From Nectonema munidae (Eukaryota; Nematomorpha; Nectonematoida; Nectonematidae), in the NCBI GenBank assembly GCA_030549495.1, contig JAUIRK010001051.1:62001-126000 (forward strand): a stretch of DNA of 64,000 bases. Reading direction: 5' to 3'. Below the pieces are notes generated by a model that was not told where the DNA came from, did no database searches, and worked only from the letters and a program-made list of their open reading frames with translations. The position numbers and the translations under genes are program-made. This document shows, in pieces, positions 23,028 through 35,475 of this stretch (the first letter of the stretch is position 1; every line of letters begins with the position of its first letter).

Positions 23028-25442
23028 GTTAGATACTGCGCTTCGATAACTCAAGGTCTTGGGTTCGATCCCGCATGGCTAATTATTTCTCTATATTGTT
23101 TTCACATGTTTAAATTTATTTTTTAAATGTTTGAAAAAATAGGTTTATAAAGCCTTAACCCAATCACTAAGCCGGAATAATCGCCAGTTGAGGTGGTTCT
23201 GGAATACCAGTTTCGCCAGATTGATCATGTATCATGTTAAAATACACCAAACTTACAAACTAAATAACATATCTTGAATTTCATTTTTCTTTATTAAACT
23301 TGCAAACTTTTTTTTTGTATACTCGTATTTGATTAATACGATTTATTGTAAACTTTTCACTAACTTTTTCTTTAAAAAAACAACTCCAAAGTTTTTGGAA
23401 ACGAAATCAGTGGCGAAGGATTACTGATACTACCTGATTACTGATACACGGATTAATCATAGTTAACCTGTAATATCATTGATTTTTTGTCTTTCAATAT
23501 TTTCCCAAGACTATTGAATTCATTTTTACTTTTTCTATCGACCTCAATTTTTATTAATTAAAATTTTGGAAATTGTTTTGTGAAAATATTTTTATAAAAA
23601 TGAAATAGTTTTCAAAAGAATTTGCATCAAAGTAATATTCGGTTTAAATTTATTTGATGAAAGCAGCATTTCACGCAAAGTGAATTTGCTTCATATTTTT
23701 TTCAATTCACTAAATTATTTAAATTTTTACAGCCATTTTATTGAACTTTTTTCTTAAAATTTAAAAATTAGGGGTAAATTATAGTTTTAAAGTTTTTTTG
23801 GAAATTAAAAATGATGAGTCAAAGAAATGATATTTTTATTAAAAATCATATTTTTTTTATTGAACATAAAGACAGATGCGTATGGCTGTTTTTAACCAAA
23901 CTAATAGCAATTCCAATAAACCATAATGTAGAACGTAATTTTAAAACAAAGCATATACTGTATTCAACAACAAATCTCATTTTCTCAGAAATTAGAAGAA
24001 AATAAAATAAAAACCTGAACCAAAACTTTGTTTTTCAAGAACCTATACCAAGATTATCAAATAAATCAGAACATATGTTATGATATATAAAGATGTATGC
24101 TATGAAATAATAATTATCTTCACACGTAAGAAGTTTGAATCATTGACAGCTTGCAATATTTGATATTGGAGAAGTTGAGATTCTTCCATATAGTCTTTTC
24201 AGGTGCGAAAGCACATCATAAATCTTTGTTTTGAAGCAACTTTAATTGTTATCACTGATTTAAGGTAAATGAAAAAGATTTCTAGAAAAATTGGAATCAG
24301 TGGTGTTATTTGATTGAAAATGGGATTTTAAGAAGTTGATAATAAAAGCCATTAAAAATGAAATGTTGTTGATTTAGAATAACCGGTTATTATTTTCGGT
24401 TTTAATCAAGATTTCCTGAAAACACGTTAAAAACCTCGTTTTTTATAACCGCTTTTCAAAACGAACTTGTATCTTTGACATATAGACCAAGACCAGCACC
24501 AACTTTTTTGGGTGTTATGTGCACTTTCAAAGCGAAAAGTTGCAAAATAATTTGTTCTTTGATTTATCTTTAGCTCCGAGAATGAGATTAATTAACAATG
24601 TATTGTCACTTCAATTTGTATTTGTTTTTTGCCATTATTTCCTTTTAGGCAGTGACAAGAAGGGTTCTGCTTCTTCTGCTTCAGGTAGTGCAAATTTTCT
24701 TTGTTATTTATATTAAGTAAATAGTTGTGAGACTAAACTTCCTTACCCTTAACATGTTGTGGGCTGTGATTTCATTGCGGGTCATTTGGTCAAAACTCTA
24801 CACTTACGTTTCTCAACATAGTGCTCGTGGGCAAAGAATATTTTGGGGTCGTTAATCATTTTTACAAATCGAATAACATAGTCTAGAATCTAGATAATAC
24901 ATTTGGTAGGGTGGGAACTTGGCACTTTGCTTCCGCTTCTGTTTAGCGGTTATTATGTTGCTAGTTTATTTCTCGACTACCACCATCTATTAAGCCTGCT
25001 TGGCCAACTGTGCTGTTGATGATGAAGACAAATTTATTGAGACTCTCAGTTAGCATAACCACACATTATTCAATATCTTTGAACAATAATCTCCCAAAGC
25101 CTACTATATTTATCATCATTCACTTCTTAATAATATTAAAATTTAAGTTCAAATTTTTTTAATTTCTTTTTTGCTCAATTCCTACTTTGAAGAAAGAATG
25201 GTCGAATTCATTTGATGGTTTTAATTGTGACTTTGTCAAACTGAATATGGCCTTCATGAAGGATATGTCTTCTGAACATTTTTCTTCAACGTGTATATCT
25301 CTTTTGTTTTCAACTTTATCAAAGGACTTGGTTTTAATGTTTTCATTCACGTTTAAATACGCAACTTTCAATGTAAAAATGCCATCTTGTTACTCGGAGA
25401 TAAAGGAATTGATGGAAAAGATACGTCTAAAATGATATAGAT
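23028..25442 (+). repeat. Segmental tandem duplication, unit B
   Basis: 2415 bp. Lacks a 13-bp piece (TTTTGGAAAATCA region near 23847) that A and C keep. Shares other variants with C (CAAAGCGAAAAG near 24530, GATCCCGCATGGC near 25480). Units are therefore mosaic. Confidence 0.95.
24649..24684 (+). CDS. 36-nt microexon, copy 2
   Basis: Same acceptor and donor as copy 1. Reads G-SDKKGSASSAS, one residue different from copy 1. Confidence 0.6.
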
Positions 25443-27042
25443 GGTTAGATACTGCGCTTCGATAACTCAAGGTCTTGGGTTCGATCCCGCATGGCTAATT
25501 ATTTCTCTATATTGTTTTCACATGTTTAAATTTATTTTTTAAATGTTTGAAAAAATAGATTTATAAAGCCTTAACCCAATCACTAATCCGGAATAATCGC
25601 CAGTTGAGGTGGTTCTGGAATACCAGTTTCGCCAGATTGATCATGTATCATGTTAAAATACACCAAACTTACAAACTAAATAACATATCTTGAATTTCAT
25701 TTTTCTTTATTAAACTTGCAAACTTTTTTTTTGTATACTCGTATTTGATTAATACGATTTATTGTAAACTTTTCACTAACTTTTTCTTTAAAAAAACAAC
25801 TCCAAAGTTTTTGGAAACGAAATCAGTGGCGAAGGATTACTGATACTACCTGATTACTGATACACGGATTAATCATAGTTAACCTGTAATATCATTGATT
25901 TTTTGTCTTTCAATATTTTCCCAAGACTATTGAATTCATTTTTACTTTTTCTTTCGACCTCAATTTTTATTAATTAAAATTTTGGAAATTGTTTTGTGAA
26001 AATATTTTTATAAAAATGAAATAGTTTTCAAAAGAATTTGCATCAAAGTAATATTCGGTTTAAATTTATTTGATGAAAGCAGCATTCCACGCAAAGTGAA
26101 TTTGCTTCATATTTTTTTCAATTCACTAAATTATTTAAATTTTTACAGCCATTTTATTGAACTTTTTTCTTAAAATTTAAAAATTAGGGGTAAATTATAG
26201 TTTTAAAATTTTTTTGGAAATTAAAAATGATGAGTCAAAGAAATGATATTTTTATTAAAAATCATTTTTTTTGGAAAATCATATTTTTTTTATTGAACAT
26301 AAAGACAGATGCGTATGGCTGTTTTTAACCAAACTAATAGCAATTCCAATAAACCATAATGTAGAACGTAATTTTAAAACAAAGCATATACTGTATTCAA
26401 CAACAAATCTCATTTTCTCAGAAATTAGAAGAAAATAAAATAAAAATCTGAACCAAAACTTTGTTTTTCAAGAACCTATACCAAGATTATCAAATAAATC
26501 AGAACATATGTTATGATATATAAAGATGTATGCTATGAAATAATAATTATCTTCACACGTAAGAAGTTTGAAACAAATTTTTAAAGGTTTGAATCATTGA
26601 CAGCTTGCGATATTTGATATTGGAGAAGTTGAGATTCTTTCATATAGTCTTTTCAGGTGCGAAACCACATCATAAATCTTTGTTTTGAAGCAACTTTAAT
26701 TGTTATCACTGATTTAAGGTAAATGAAAAAGATTTCTAGAAAAATTGGAATCAGTGGTGTTATTTGATTGAAAATGGGATTTTAAGAAGTTGATAATAAA
26801 AGCCATTAAAAATGAAATGTTGTTGATTTAGAATAACCGGTTATTATTTTCGGTTTTAATCAAGATTTCCTGAAAACACGTTAAAAACCTCGTTTTTTAT
26901 AACCGCTTTTCAAAACGAACTTGAATCTTTGACATATAGACCAAGACCAGCACCAACTTTTTTGGGTGTTATGTGCACTTTCAAAGCGAAAAGTTGCAAA
27001 ATAATTTGTTCTTTGATTTATCTTTAGCTCCGAGAATGAGAA

Positions 27043-27361
27043 TGAGATTAATTAACAATGTATTGTCATTTCAATTTGTATTTGTTTTTTGCCATTATTT
27101 ATGATATTATAATCAAAATTTTAAGCATATGTTTGAAAAATATACCAAAAAACTTTTTTCCAGATTTTTTTTCAATCTTTGATTTATGTTTAGATCAAAA
27201 AGGTTTTGACAATATCGAGGGTAATCATCTAAACTAATTTATAAACAATATTTCAGTTTCGGTGTCTGTGCGAAATATGACATAACAAGTTTTATTGGTT
27301 GGAATGAGATTAATTAAAAATTTATTGTCATTTCAATTTGTATTTGTTTTTTGCCATTATT
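27043..27361 (+). repeat. Local duplication within unit C intron
   Basis: GAGATTAATTAA to TTTTTTGCCATTATTT occurs at 27045-27104 and again, with small changes, at 27305-27361. About 200 bp found only in unit C lies between them. Only the second copy leads into a splice acceptor. Confidence 0.8.
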
Positions 27362-27370
27362 TCCTTTTAG

Positions 27371-27406
27371 GCAGTGACAAGAAGGGTTCTGTTCCTTCTG
27401 CTTCAG
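27371..27406 (+). CDS. 36-nt microexon, copy 3
   Basis: Acceptor TTCCTTTTAG, donor GTAGTG, phase 1 on both sides. Reads G-SDKKGSVPSAS. Splice sites and phase are intact in all three copies. Confidence 0.6.
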
Positions 27407-27709
27407 GTAGTGCAAATTTTCTTTGTTATTTATATTAAGTAAATAGTTCTTAGACTAAACTTCCTTACCCTTAACATGTTGTGGGCTGTGTTCATTGCGG
27501 GTCATTTGGTCAAAACTCTACACTTACGTTTCTCAACATAGTGCTCGTGGGCAAAGAATATTTTGGGGTCGTTAATCATTTTTACAAATCGAATAACATA
27601 GTCTAGAATTTAGATAATACATTTGGTTGGGAACTTGGCACTTTGCTTCCGCTTCTGTTTAGCGGTTATTATGTTGCTAGTTTATTTCTCGACTACCACC
27701 ATCTATTAA

Positions 27710-30602
27710 CCCTCGCTTGACGGACGTATAAAATATAACACGGATGACGGACTCTATGACATTTTTGTCCAATTTTTTTTTCTTATCTATTACGATTACA
27801 AATTTTTTTTAATATAGTTTAGTATTTAATAGTTGTTTTTCTGTTGTTTAACAAAATAAAAACTAAATATTAAAAAATCTATGGAAGTTTTTAATTTTTA
27901 ATTTAACGCCATCTATATTATTATGAAATTAGTATAAAAAACATAATAAATTTTGAGTTAGATTATTTCAAAAGCTACTATAGTACTTAGCATAATAATT
28001 ATTAATTTTTATATATAGCAACGATCAAAAAGTTTTTCGGTTGAGAAAAATCATTCTTTTTCACAAATTAATTTGTAAGTAAATTTTCTTTATTTAACCG
28101 GACTTTGTTTTTTTTGGTGATTATATCATACAAAATTTATATTACAACTTTTTGCTGTAAATGTATCAAAAATTGGTATAAAGCATAAATAATTTCTTTC
28201 ATTGATTCACGTCATAAATACTTCAAATTTGTAATGCAATGACATATGCCATAAATATTGAGCAATGGTATGATGAAAGGTATCGAACAATTGTGATAAA
28301 TTTGCGTCATAGTATCTTTATATTTGAAATGCCACATATCGTGTCATAAATAAACTTGGCAATGTCATGATGAGATTTGTTATTGGGATTGATTTGTTTA
28401 TTGTATAAAAGATATGAAGCTATGAACAACATCAATACGCGTTGTGATGACGTTTCTCTTCAATTTGTCAAGAATAATAAGCAATAAAGGATCATAAACG
28501 ATTTTAAAAACATTTTATATATGTATGTAATTTACTTCTTCACTTCTGATCTCAACTATTCAAACCTTGTACCATTTTGATCACTTTGTTTCACGCTCAA
28601 ACTCGTGTTTTTTATTTCTTGAGCCGTGCGTTTTTTCTCACTTGGAATAAATTGATTTTCATTCTTTCCTTTATGATGTCTTCTTCTTCTTCTTTGTCTA
28701 CTGACTCCTTCTCCTCCTTCAATAGCTTAGACACCGAATCTTCTATATCTTCTTACACAAGTGAAGAGGAATTACTTGATGAAACTTTAGTTGCTCCCGA
28801 TGCAACAGAGTATACTAGAGACCCGAAACATCAAGAGCAGGGAGACCTGAAAGCTTAAATATTCGAAATATTGTTCTGGAACCTCCTGGTCCTAAAGGAT
28901 TGGCTAAAAATATGAAAGACATTTTATCGATCTTCAAACTCTTTTTTAATTTTGAATTAATTTCCTACATTTATGCGAAAACGTTGCACAAGATGGAAGC
29001 CAACTATAAGTAAGATTTTTAATTGTTTAGATAGGATTTTAATTATTTCCCAAATTTTAGATCCCCGTGTCCTAAATATGCACAACTACTTCACTCATAC
29101 AAAGTGTTCAAATTACATCATCTATTATCCTATTTCGGAGCGTTGATATATATTGGGCAAAATGGGGATCAAAAAATAAAAGTTTCAGAATTATTCTCGA
29201 AATCTGGTTCTCCATTTTTGAAAGCTTCTATTGGACGAGATATTTTTATCCTTGTCCATGTTTTTTTACGATTTGATGACAAGGAAAAACGTGATATTTC
29301 TGATAAATTGAGTCCTATCCGAAAGATTCATGATCATTTTTTCAGTATTTTTTCTTGTTATTGGACACCACACTCCACTGTGACGATTGATGAGCAATCA
29401 GTAACATTCAGAGGTAATTGTTCTCTGAAAATATATGATCCCAAAAAGCCAGGTCACTATGGAATCAAGTTTTATCACCTGAATGATGCAAAGTTTTTCT
29501 ACTTTTTGAAGCCTGAAATATATGTTAGCGGTTTGGAGGACAGAGCTTATTTCTCAAGTTTCAAAATCTGCCAAAGATTGATTCAAGAAAGCAATATTCC
29601 TACTGGGTGCGGCGTCTATACCGATAGATTCTTCACAAGTCATCAACTTGCTGTATGGTGTACTCAAAAAAGCTTGTCTTTGTGCGGCACAGTTACATCA
29701 AATAGACGATTCGTTCCAACACTATTCAGACCAAAGCACTTGAAAACATTGAAGTTAAAAGAATGTGAGAGTCTTTCAATTTATTCAGACTACGTTTCTT
29801 TATCAGCGTATATACCCAAAAAGCATGCTACTCGTAACTTCAAGGCTGTATATATTCTATCTTCACAACATAAAAATGTAAGAATCAGCAATGTTGCCTC
29901 TAAACCTGAAAGTTTGTTGGCTTACAACGAATCTAAATGTGGTGTAGACGTTGCTAACAAAATGATAAGAACTTATAGGTCTTATAAACCTAATCGTAAG
30001 TGGACACATGCTGCGTTTTCTAATTATCTGGATATTTCAGTCATGAATACCTGGATAATTGCAAGGTTCAACACTCCTAATGAATTTCCATCTTCAAAAC
30101 AGAGTGGTAGAAAGTATTTTATCAAAAGACTTGCTTTTTATCTATGTGAAGAAGCAATGAAAGTGAGAGCCCAACAGTCTGAATTACCGGTGGAGACAAA
30201 GTACTTACTTGCACATTATGGGTATGATTAAGCAACTGAAAATCAGCCTTCATCATCAAAAAAAGCATCTTGCTCAAAATGTATTTCGAAGAGAAGCCGT
30301 ACAGCTAGAAGGTGTGAGAAATGTGGAGTCACTGTGTGTAAAAATCATTCAAAAACGTTATGCTCAAATTGTTGCTAGTTTTATTTTAACGCCATCTTCA
30401 AAAAAAGTACAGTTTTATTCTTTTTATTCAAAATAAATTTTTTTGCCTTATCTTAAGAAAAATCAAATTTTACCATTATTTTCCTTGTTTTTTTTACTAT
30501 ATTTACATATAAATTTGGTAAAAGTTTTGTTTGTTAAATTTTTGGCTATTGTTAAATAACTGACCGATGCGTCGAAAAAGCATTGAGTCCGTCAAGCGAG
30601 GG
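27710..30602 (+). mobile_element. piggyBac transposon, near complete
   Basis: 2893 bp with perfect 16-bp terminal inverted repeats CCCTCGCTTGACGGAC and GTCCGTCAAGCGAGGG, flanked by TTAA at 27706-27709 and 30603-30606. Units A and B show the unoccupied site with a single TTAA, so boundaries are certain and insertion followed the duplication, or at least the C copy. It carries one transposase gene. Confidence 0.97.
28673..30378 (+). pseudogene. piggyBac transposase, lightly damaged
   Basis: The start is ATG 28673 in a Ser/acidic N-terminus (SSYTSEEELLDE). After about codon 45 the frame changes once, between roughly 28760 and 28858, to RPESLNIRNIVLEPPGPKGL. A 51-nt GT-AG intron (29010-29060) joins MEANYK to SPCPKYAQLLHSYK in frame. 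The DDE core follows with TIDEQSVTFRG (Asp codon at 29389), VYTDRFFTSHQL and CGVDVANKMIRTYRSYKPNR-KW. A stop at 30229-30231 precedes, in the same frame, the C-terminal cysteine-rich domain (RRCEKCGVTVCKNHSKTLCS, then NCC) ending at 30378. Cut-and-paste transposase that acts in the nucleus at TTAA sites. With one frameshift and one stop it is probably recently inactive. Confidence 0.92.
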
Positions 30603-31641
30603 TTAAGCCTGCTTGGCCAACTGTGCTGTTGATGATGAAGACAAATTTATTGAGACTCTCAGTTAGCATAACCACACATTATCCAATATCTTTGAACAAT
30701 AATCTCCCAAGGCCTACTATATTTATCATCATTCACTTCTTAATAATATTAAAATTTAAGTTCAAATTTTTTTAATTTCTTTTTTGCTCAATTCCTACTT
30801 TGAAGAAAGAACGGTCGAATTCATTTGATGGTTTTAATTGTGACTTTGTCAAACTGAATATGGCCTTCATGAAGGATATGTCTTCTGAACATTTTTCTTC
30901 AACGTGTATGTCTCTTTTGTTTTCAACTTTATCAAAGGACTTGGTTTTAATGTTTTGGCACGTTTAAATACGCAACTTTCAATGTAAAAATGCCATCTTG
31001 TTACTCGGAGATAAAGGAATTGATGGAAAAGATACGTCTAAAATGAAAGAATAGTAAAACTCAAGCAATTCTTCTCTTTTCTACTCGTCAGTATAAAGAC
31101 GTTTATTTCGAGAAAATCAAGGTAAACGAAATCACTTTGCAAGTTGAAAGTGAAATCAGTGTACTTGGTAAAAACGTGACCTAGAATCACACATTTAGGA
31201 ATTTACATTATTCATTAAGTTGTCTTCGCCTAAAATTTTGATATTTGGAACATATTATTGATTAAGTGAACAATATTCATAATTTTTTTCCTTAAATTAA
31301 CTAATGTTTCATTGTAAGGATATCCCTTAATAAACAACATGTAGATTCAAATTGTGAAAACTCATTATTAAAAATATTTCTCCTTACAATTAACGCCATC
31401 TAAATATCACTTTGTGTACTACAAATGAGGCCTTTCACTGTATCTTCATGAAGGTGCATCCTCTAACTATCAAAAAATAAGGAATGCTCTAGCTAATAAA
31501 GTTAGTAAAGTCATGGTCTACTAATTCAAAAAAGAAGTTTACTCTTCTCATTTGTAGGTGATACGTAAACCTAAATGTTAAAACTTTTTTTTAAATATAG
31601 AATACTTTTTTTAAACTTTTATATACTTTTTCTTTTTGCAG

Positions 31642-31682
31642 AACAGGGCCGAAAAAAACAAAGCCTTCCAAAAAGTAACTAA
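31642..31682 (+). CDS. Terminal exon of the microexon series (candidate)
   Basis: Very strong acceptor CTTTTTCTTTTTGCAG. In the phase left by the microexons it reads E-QGRKKQSLPKSN and stops at 31680-31682. ATTAAA at 31824-31829 could serve polyadenylation. The basic, Ser/Lys tail resembles the microexon peptides in composition. Confidence 0.5.
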
Positions 31683-32925
31683 ATTTCACTTTAAACTGCA
31701 TACTTTTGTCAAAATATTTAAGCCGTTTTCTCTTTATATGAAAAGTCTATACAAGCTACAAGTTAAGTTAAACAGGAAAAATTCATTTATTGATTCATTT
31801 TATTGCTTTGATTTTTGTGTTTGATTAAAATTTGTTAAATCCTAGATCATCTCTACTGCTAAATTGTAGAGTATCAATTCTAATATCGGAGATCTATTCC
31901 TAAGCATTGTATTTTACATTTCCTGTCAGCAAAGTGCTTCTCATTTGTATTATCAATCAATAATTAACTGTCAATCAAATATATTTCTTTGCGTAAGTTG
32001 CATGTAATCTTGTACACCACCACACTTTACTGTTATCATCTATTTGTTGACATTTAGGCGTTTACATCTTTGGCCAGTACAGTGTTCTTTTTTCCCGTTT
32101 CTAAAATAATTTTAATTTGTCTTCCTTTATAATTGACAATATCTGAGTTTGCTTTGTGTTCATTGAAGGATTTTTTTAAAAAATATTATTGATTTTGTTG
32201 TCATTGATAACCGTTATTTTCTAGGAAAGTATACTTCGCATGTTTCTCTGGTTTCCATCAAATAAAGTTCCAAGCTCCCCATTAGACTGTTTTTGTGATT
32301 TTTGTGTGAGTTGTCAATTAGGAAGGTTGAATAAGCATTAGATATGTATTTTTTTCATATTGAAAATAACTGTATCTTGAATCTGTTACTGATTCTGTCA
32401 ATTCGGATGAATTCATTTATTAAATTTGCCCCTTCAAATGTTAGTGGATAATGTATCAATGAAAGTCGAGGCTTACAATTTGATCGCCGACTTTTTGTAA
32501 ATGCTATGAATAAGATCTTCTTTTCTCTCGGTAAATAAGATATCAAGGAATTATTGTATAAAATTGGCTTAATTATATCAAATCAAATTTCATCATTTTT
32601 TTTTTAATTGTTACCTGCATGCATACTTTGAAACCATTTCCATGCTAATTGAATGGTCCTCTCATGTAAAAAACTATCGATCAATATCAAAAGTTCTATT
32701 TTTTAACAAAATCGAAAAAATTTCATATTGTTAACTTTTAACTTAGTGTGTATTAGATACACTTTTGAAAATTTTTATTAATGATCATCTTTGGACACAC
32801 AACAACTTTACATATCTACTTTTTAGCAAATGTCAATCAAAATGTTCATTAAATGATAAAATTGTTTACAAAAAGATTAGATAAAATTTTAAATAAAAAA
32901 GATATATTAATGCAAAATCAATCAT
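31683..32925. other. AT-rich, no gene seen
   Basis: Probably the 3' region of the microexon gene followed by intergenic DNA. No motif recognised. Confidence 0.4.
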
Positions 32926-32929
32926 ATTG

Positions 32930-33400
32930 ATTTCATTTCTGGAATCTGTTTTCGCAATTACGGTTTGAAAATGTCTGAAGGTATCAATAAAATATGCGGG
33001 ATACGCATCGAAATTATGACCAAAATTATTATTCCAATTTAAAACTAAAATATATATTTCTACTGTGAATCAAGCAGGCCTATTTCAATTCTGGACACAG
33101 TTTTCGCAATTGGGAGGCAAAAAAAGTGTCAAACAAATTTACGTTTTGAGTCTAAAAATTTTGGCCAAAATATTTTCAAAATTTTAAATCAAATATCATA
33201 TTTTTTATGATAAATCATGCGTTCTGATTTATTTTCTGAAGATGCATTTCTTCTGATTTCATTTCTGAAAGTGCAAATGGAATTAGTGATGTAAGCGTGA
33301 AAATTATTTATACTGATTTGATTTTTATAATTATATATATTATACCGGATCGGCAATGCTGATTTTATTTTTGAACTTAATTTTCGCAATTATGCAACAA
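32930..33400. repeat. Degenerate tandem repeat, about 140-155 bp period
   Basis: TTTTCGCAATT recurs near 32950, 33101 and 33380 in similar context (TCTGGAATCTG, TCTGGACACAG and TTGAACTTAA before it). Copies are strongly diverged. Confidence 0.5.
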
Positions 33401-33489
33401 AAACCTGTGTAAATATGATTACAATTTTTAATAATAATAATTAAGATCTTGTATTGGTTTCTATGGCAAACTAATTGAATTAGTCATTA

Positions 33490-33735
33490 ATTTTTATGAT
33501 TTCAAATATTAACTGAAGCCAATTTTTTTTTAATATTCTAATATTTTGAATACATTTGTGTCATTTTACATGTCTTCTACCATGTCATAAAAGAAAAATT
33601 TTTTCCATTTTCTAAACATGCAAGATTGACCCGAAATTTTTTTTTCTAATTCAGTATATGGAAAGCTTAAAACTAATATTATTGAAATCATAAATCTCAA
33701 CTATCTAGTCCATATTTTTGGATATATTCGTGTAT
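33490..33735 (+). repeat. Dispersed repeat, copy 1
   Basis: Shares TTTATGATTTCAAAT, ATACATTTGTGTCAT, GTCATAAAA, GCAAGATT and CCATATTTTTGGAT in the same order with 35225-35475. About 75-80 per cent alike by eye. Confidence 0.6.
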
Positions 33736-35224
33736 TAAGGAATCATTGAAATATCAATAAATCGAATCTTATGTACTTATTTGAATTTATCCCTAGCAAT
33801 TTTTGAAAATGTGCGTTTCTATGCCGTTTCGAAAGCATGACGCTTTTTCATTTATGATTTTAGTGACGCAAACGCGTCTTGATTCAACATTGATATGAAT
33901 TTTCTTCACGTGACTTTGCGCAAGCATTTCTTCTTTGCAAAATATTTTACAACTTTAGAAATTGGTTACGGAGGTAAGTTTGAATTACAAATTTGATATT
34001 TATATTCTTATCTTCGCATACATCTTTAATGGTGTATGTAATTTTGGATATCCTGAAATTAAAGCTCAAATAAATGACTCAGATATTGATGCAATAACTA
34101 TCGATGATTTGAAATAATTGAGAAATTTTTTATGTAGAAAAATGTTACTTATTCCTCAACTTTGAAATAGTTAAAATATTTTCTAACAAAATGTAAGAGT
34201 TAGAAATGATAAAGCTCTGCTCTCAAAATATTTATCTTGTCTAGTTTAATAGAAAATTAGTTAATTAAGTAGTTATTCAGTTAATTTATTGGAAACTCAT
34301 TTACTTAGTTCAATAGGTTTGATACCCTTTGGAGAATTTTTTATTTTTTAACTTTTTTTTTATAATAAAATTAATATGAAATACTCAAATTATAAAGTCA
34401 ATTTAGCAACTAACAAACAGACATTTAACAAGTAACAAACTAGCAACTCTAGACAAAAAGTGAGAGAAAGTCTTTGAACATTCTCTTCTCTTGTGCTTTT
34501 AAGAATTTTTAAGAATTTTGTGGTAGAGTAGTTTATCAATAAAATTATACATTTATATATTTTTCTTGGTTTCTTAAATATGTAATAATTATTTTTTATT
34601 ATCAAAAGGTTTTTTGAGAGATAAGTCCATGTTGGACACTACACTTGTCTCACAATTTTTTTATCAATCTAAACAAATTTTTAGCATTAATCCAACAATT
34701 TTTAATTAAACTAAAAAAGACATCTTTTTATTAAATTCATTGGGAAAGGCATTATTTTCATGAAAAGCCATGCGTTAAACTGATTTGATATCAAATTTCA
34801 TTGATTGTTTTATTTTGCTTTGTCACATGAATGATTTGTTATGAATCGTTTTATCAATTTTCTCGAGTACAGATCAAATATGCATTGTAAAGTGATTGCG
34901 ATGTAGAAACTAATGACAGCGTTTTCATTGTTGAACCGAATCTTTTTCGCTTTGATTCATTACTCTAACTCAAATAAAGACTGTTTCTATGATTTGCTTT
35001 ATTTTCCTTTTTTGAAGTCCTTGAGCACACGTTTAATGCTACTTATATAGATTTTTAAGCATTCGTAAATCACTGTTTCATCTATCAGAAGCGTTCGTTA
35101 GAGTATTACACCTTTTTGGAACTGATATATAACTCAAATCAAGAATTTTGTCTAAAATCTCACAGTAAGGAGGTATAATAATTGAAGTTTTGATGATTCA
35201 ATATTACTATCCTAGGCTGATTTT
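33736..35224. other. AT-rich, no gene seen
   Basis: No coding signal beyond short spurious frames. Confidence 0.4.
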
Positions 35225-35475
35225 TGCTATTCTTTTATGATTTCAAATTTTAGTTGGAAGTAACTTTTTTTCTTTATATACAATGTTTTAGATATACATT
35301 TGTGTCATCTCTTCTACCCAGTCATAAAACAAGAAAGGTTGTTCCATTACCTAAAGATGCAAGATTCACCCCAAAAGGTGTTTTACAGGTGATCCGTATA
35401 TGGAAAGATTAAATATGAATTTCAAGACATAAATCATCAAATCCATATTTTTGGATGTATTGGAAAAGTACATGA
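35225..35475 (+). repeat. Dispersed repeat, copy 2
   Basis: Partner of 33490-33735. A GC-richer tract with GGGCTACGTAACGCC follows at about 35480-35720 and is unexplained. Confidence 0.6.

Larger units (their letters stand above)
25443..31045 (+). repeat. Segmental tandem duplication, unit C, with insertions
   Basis: Same unit, enlarged by an 18-bp insertion near 26572, a local duplication near 27100-27360 and a 2.9-kb piggyBac. Ends at GTCTAAAATGA and then diverges from the A and B junction sequence. Confidence 0.95.
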
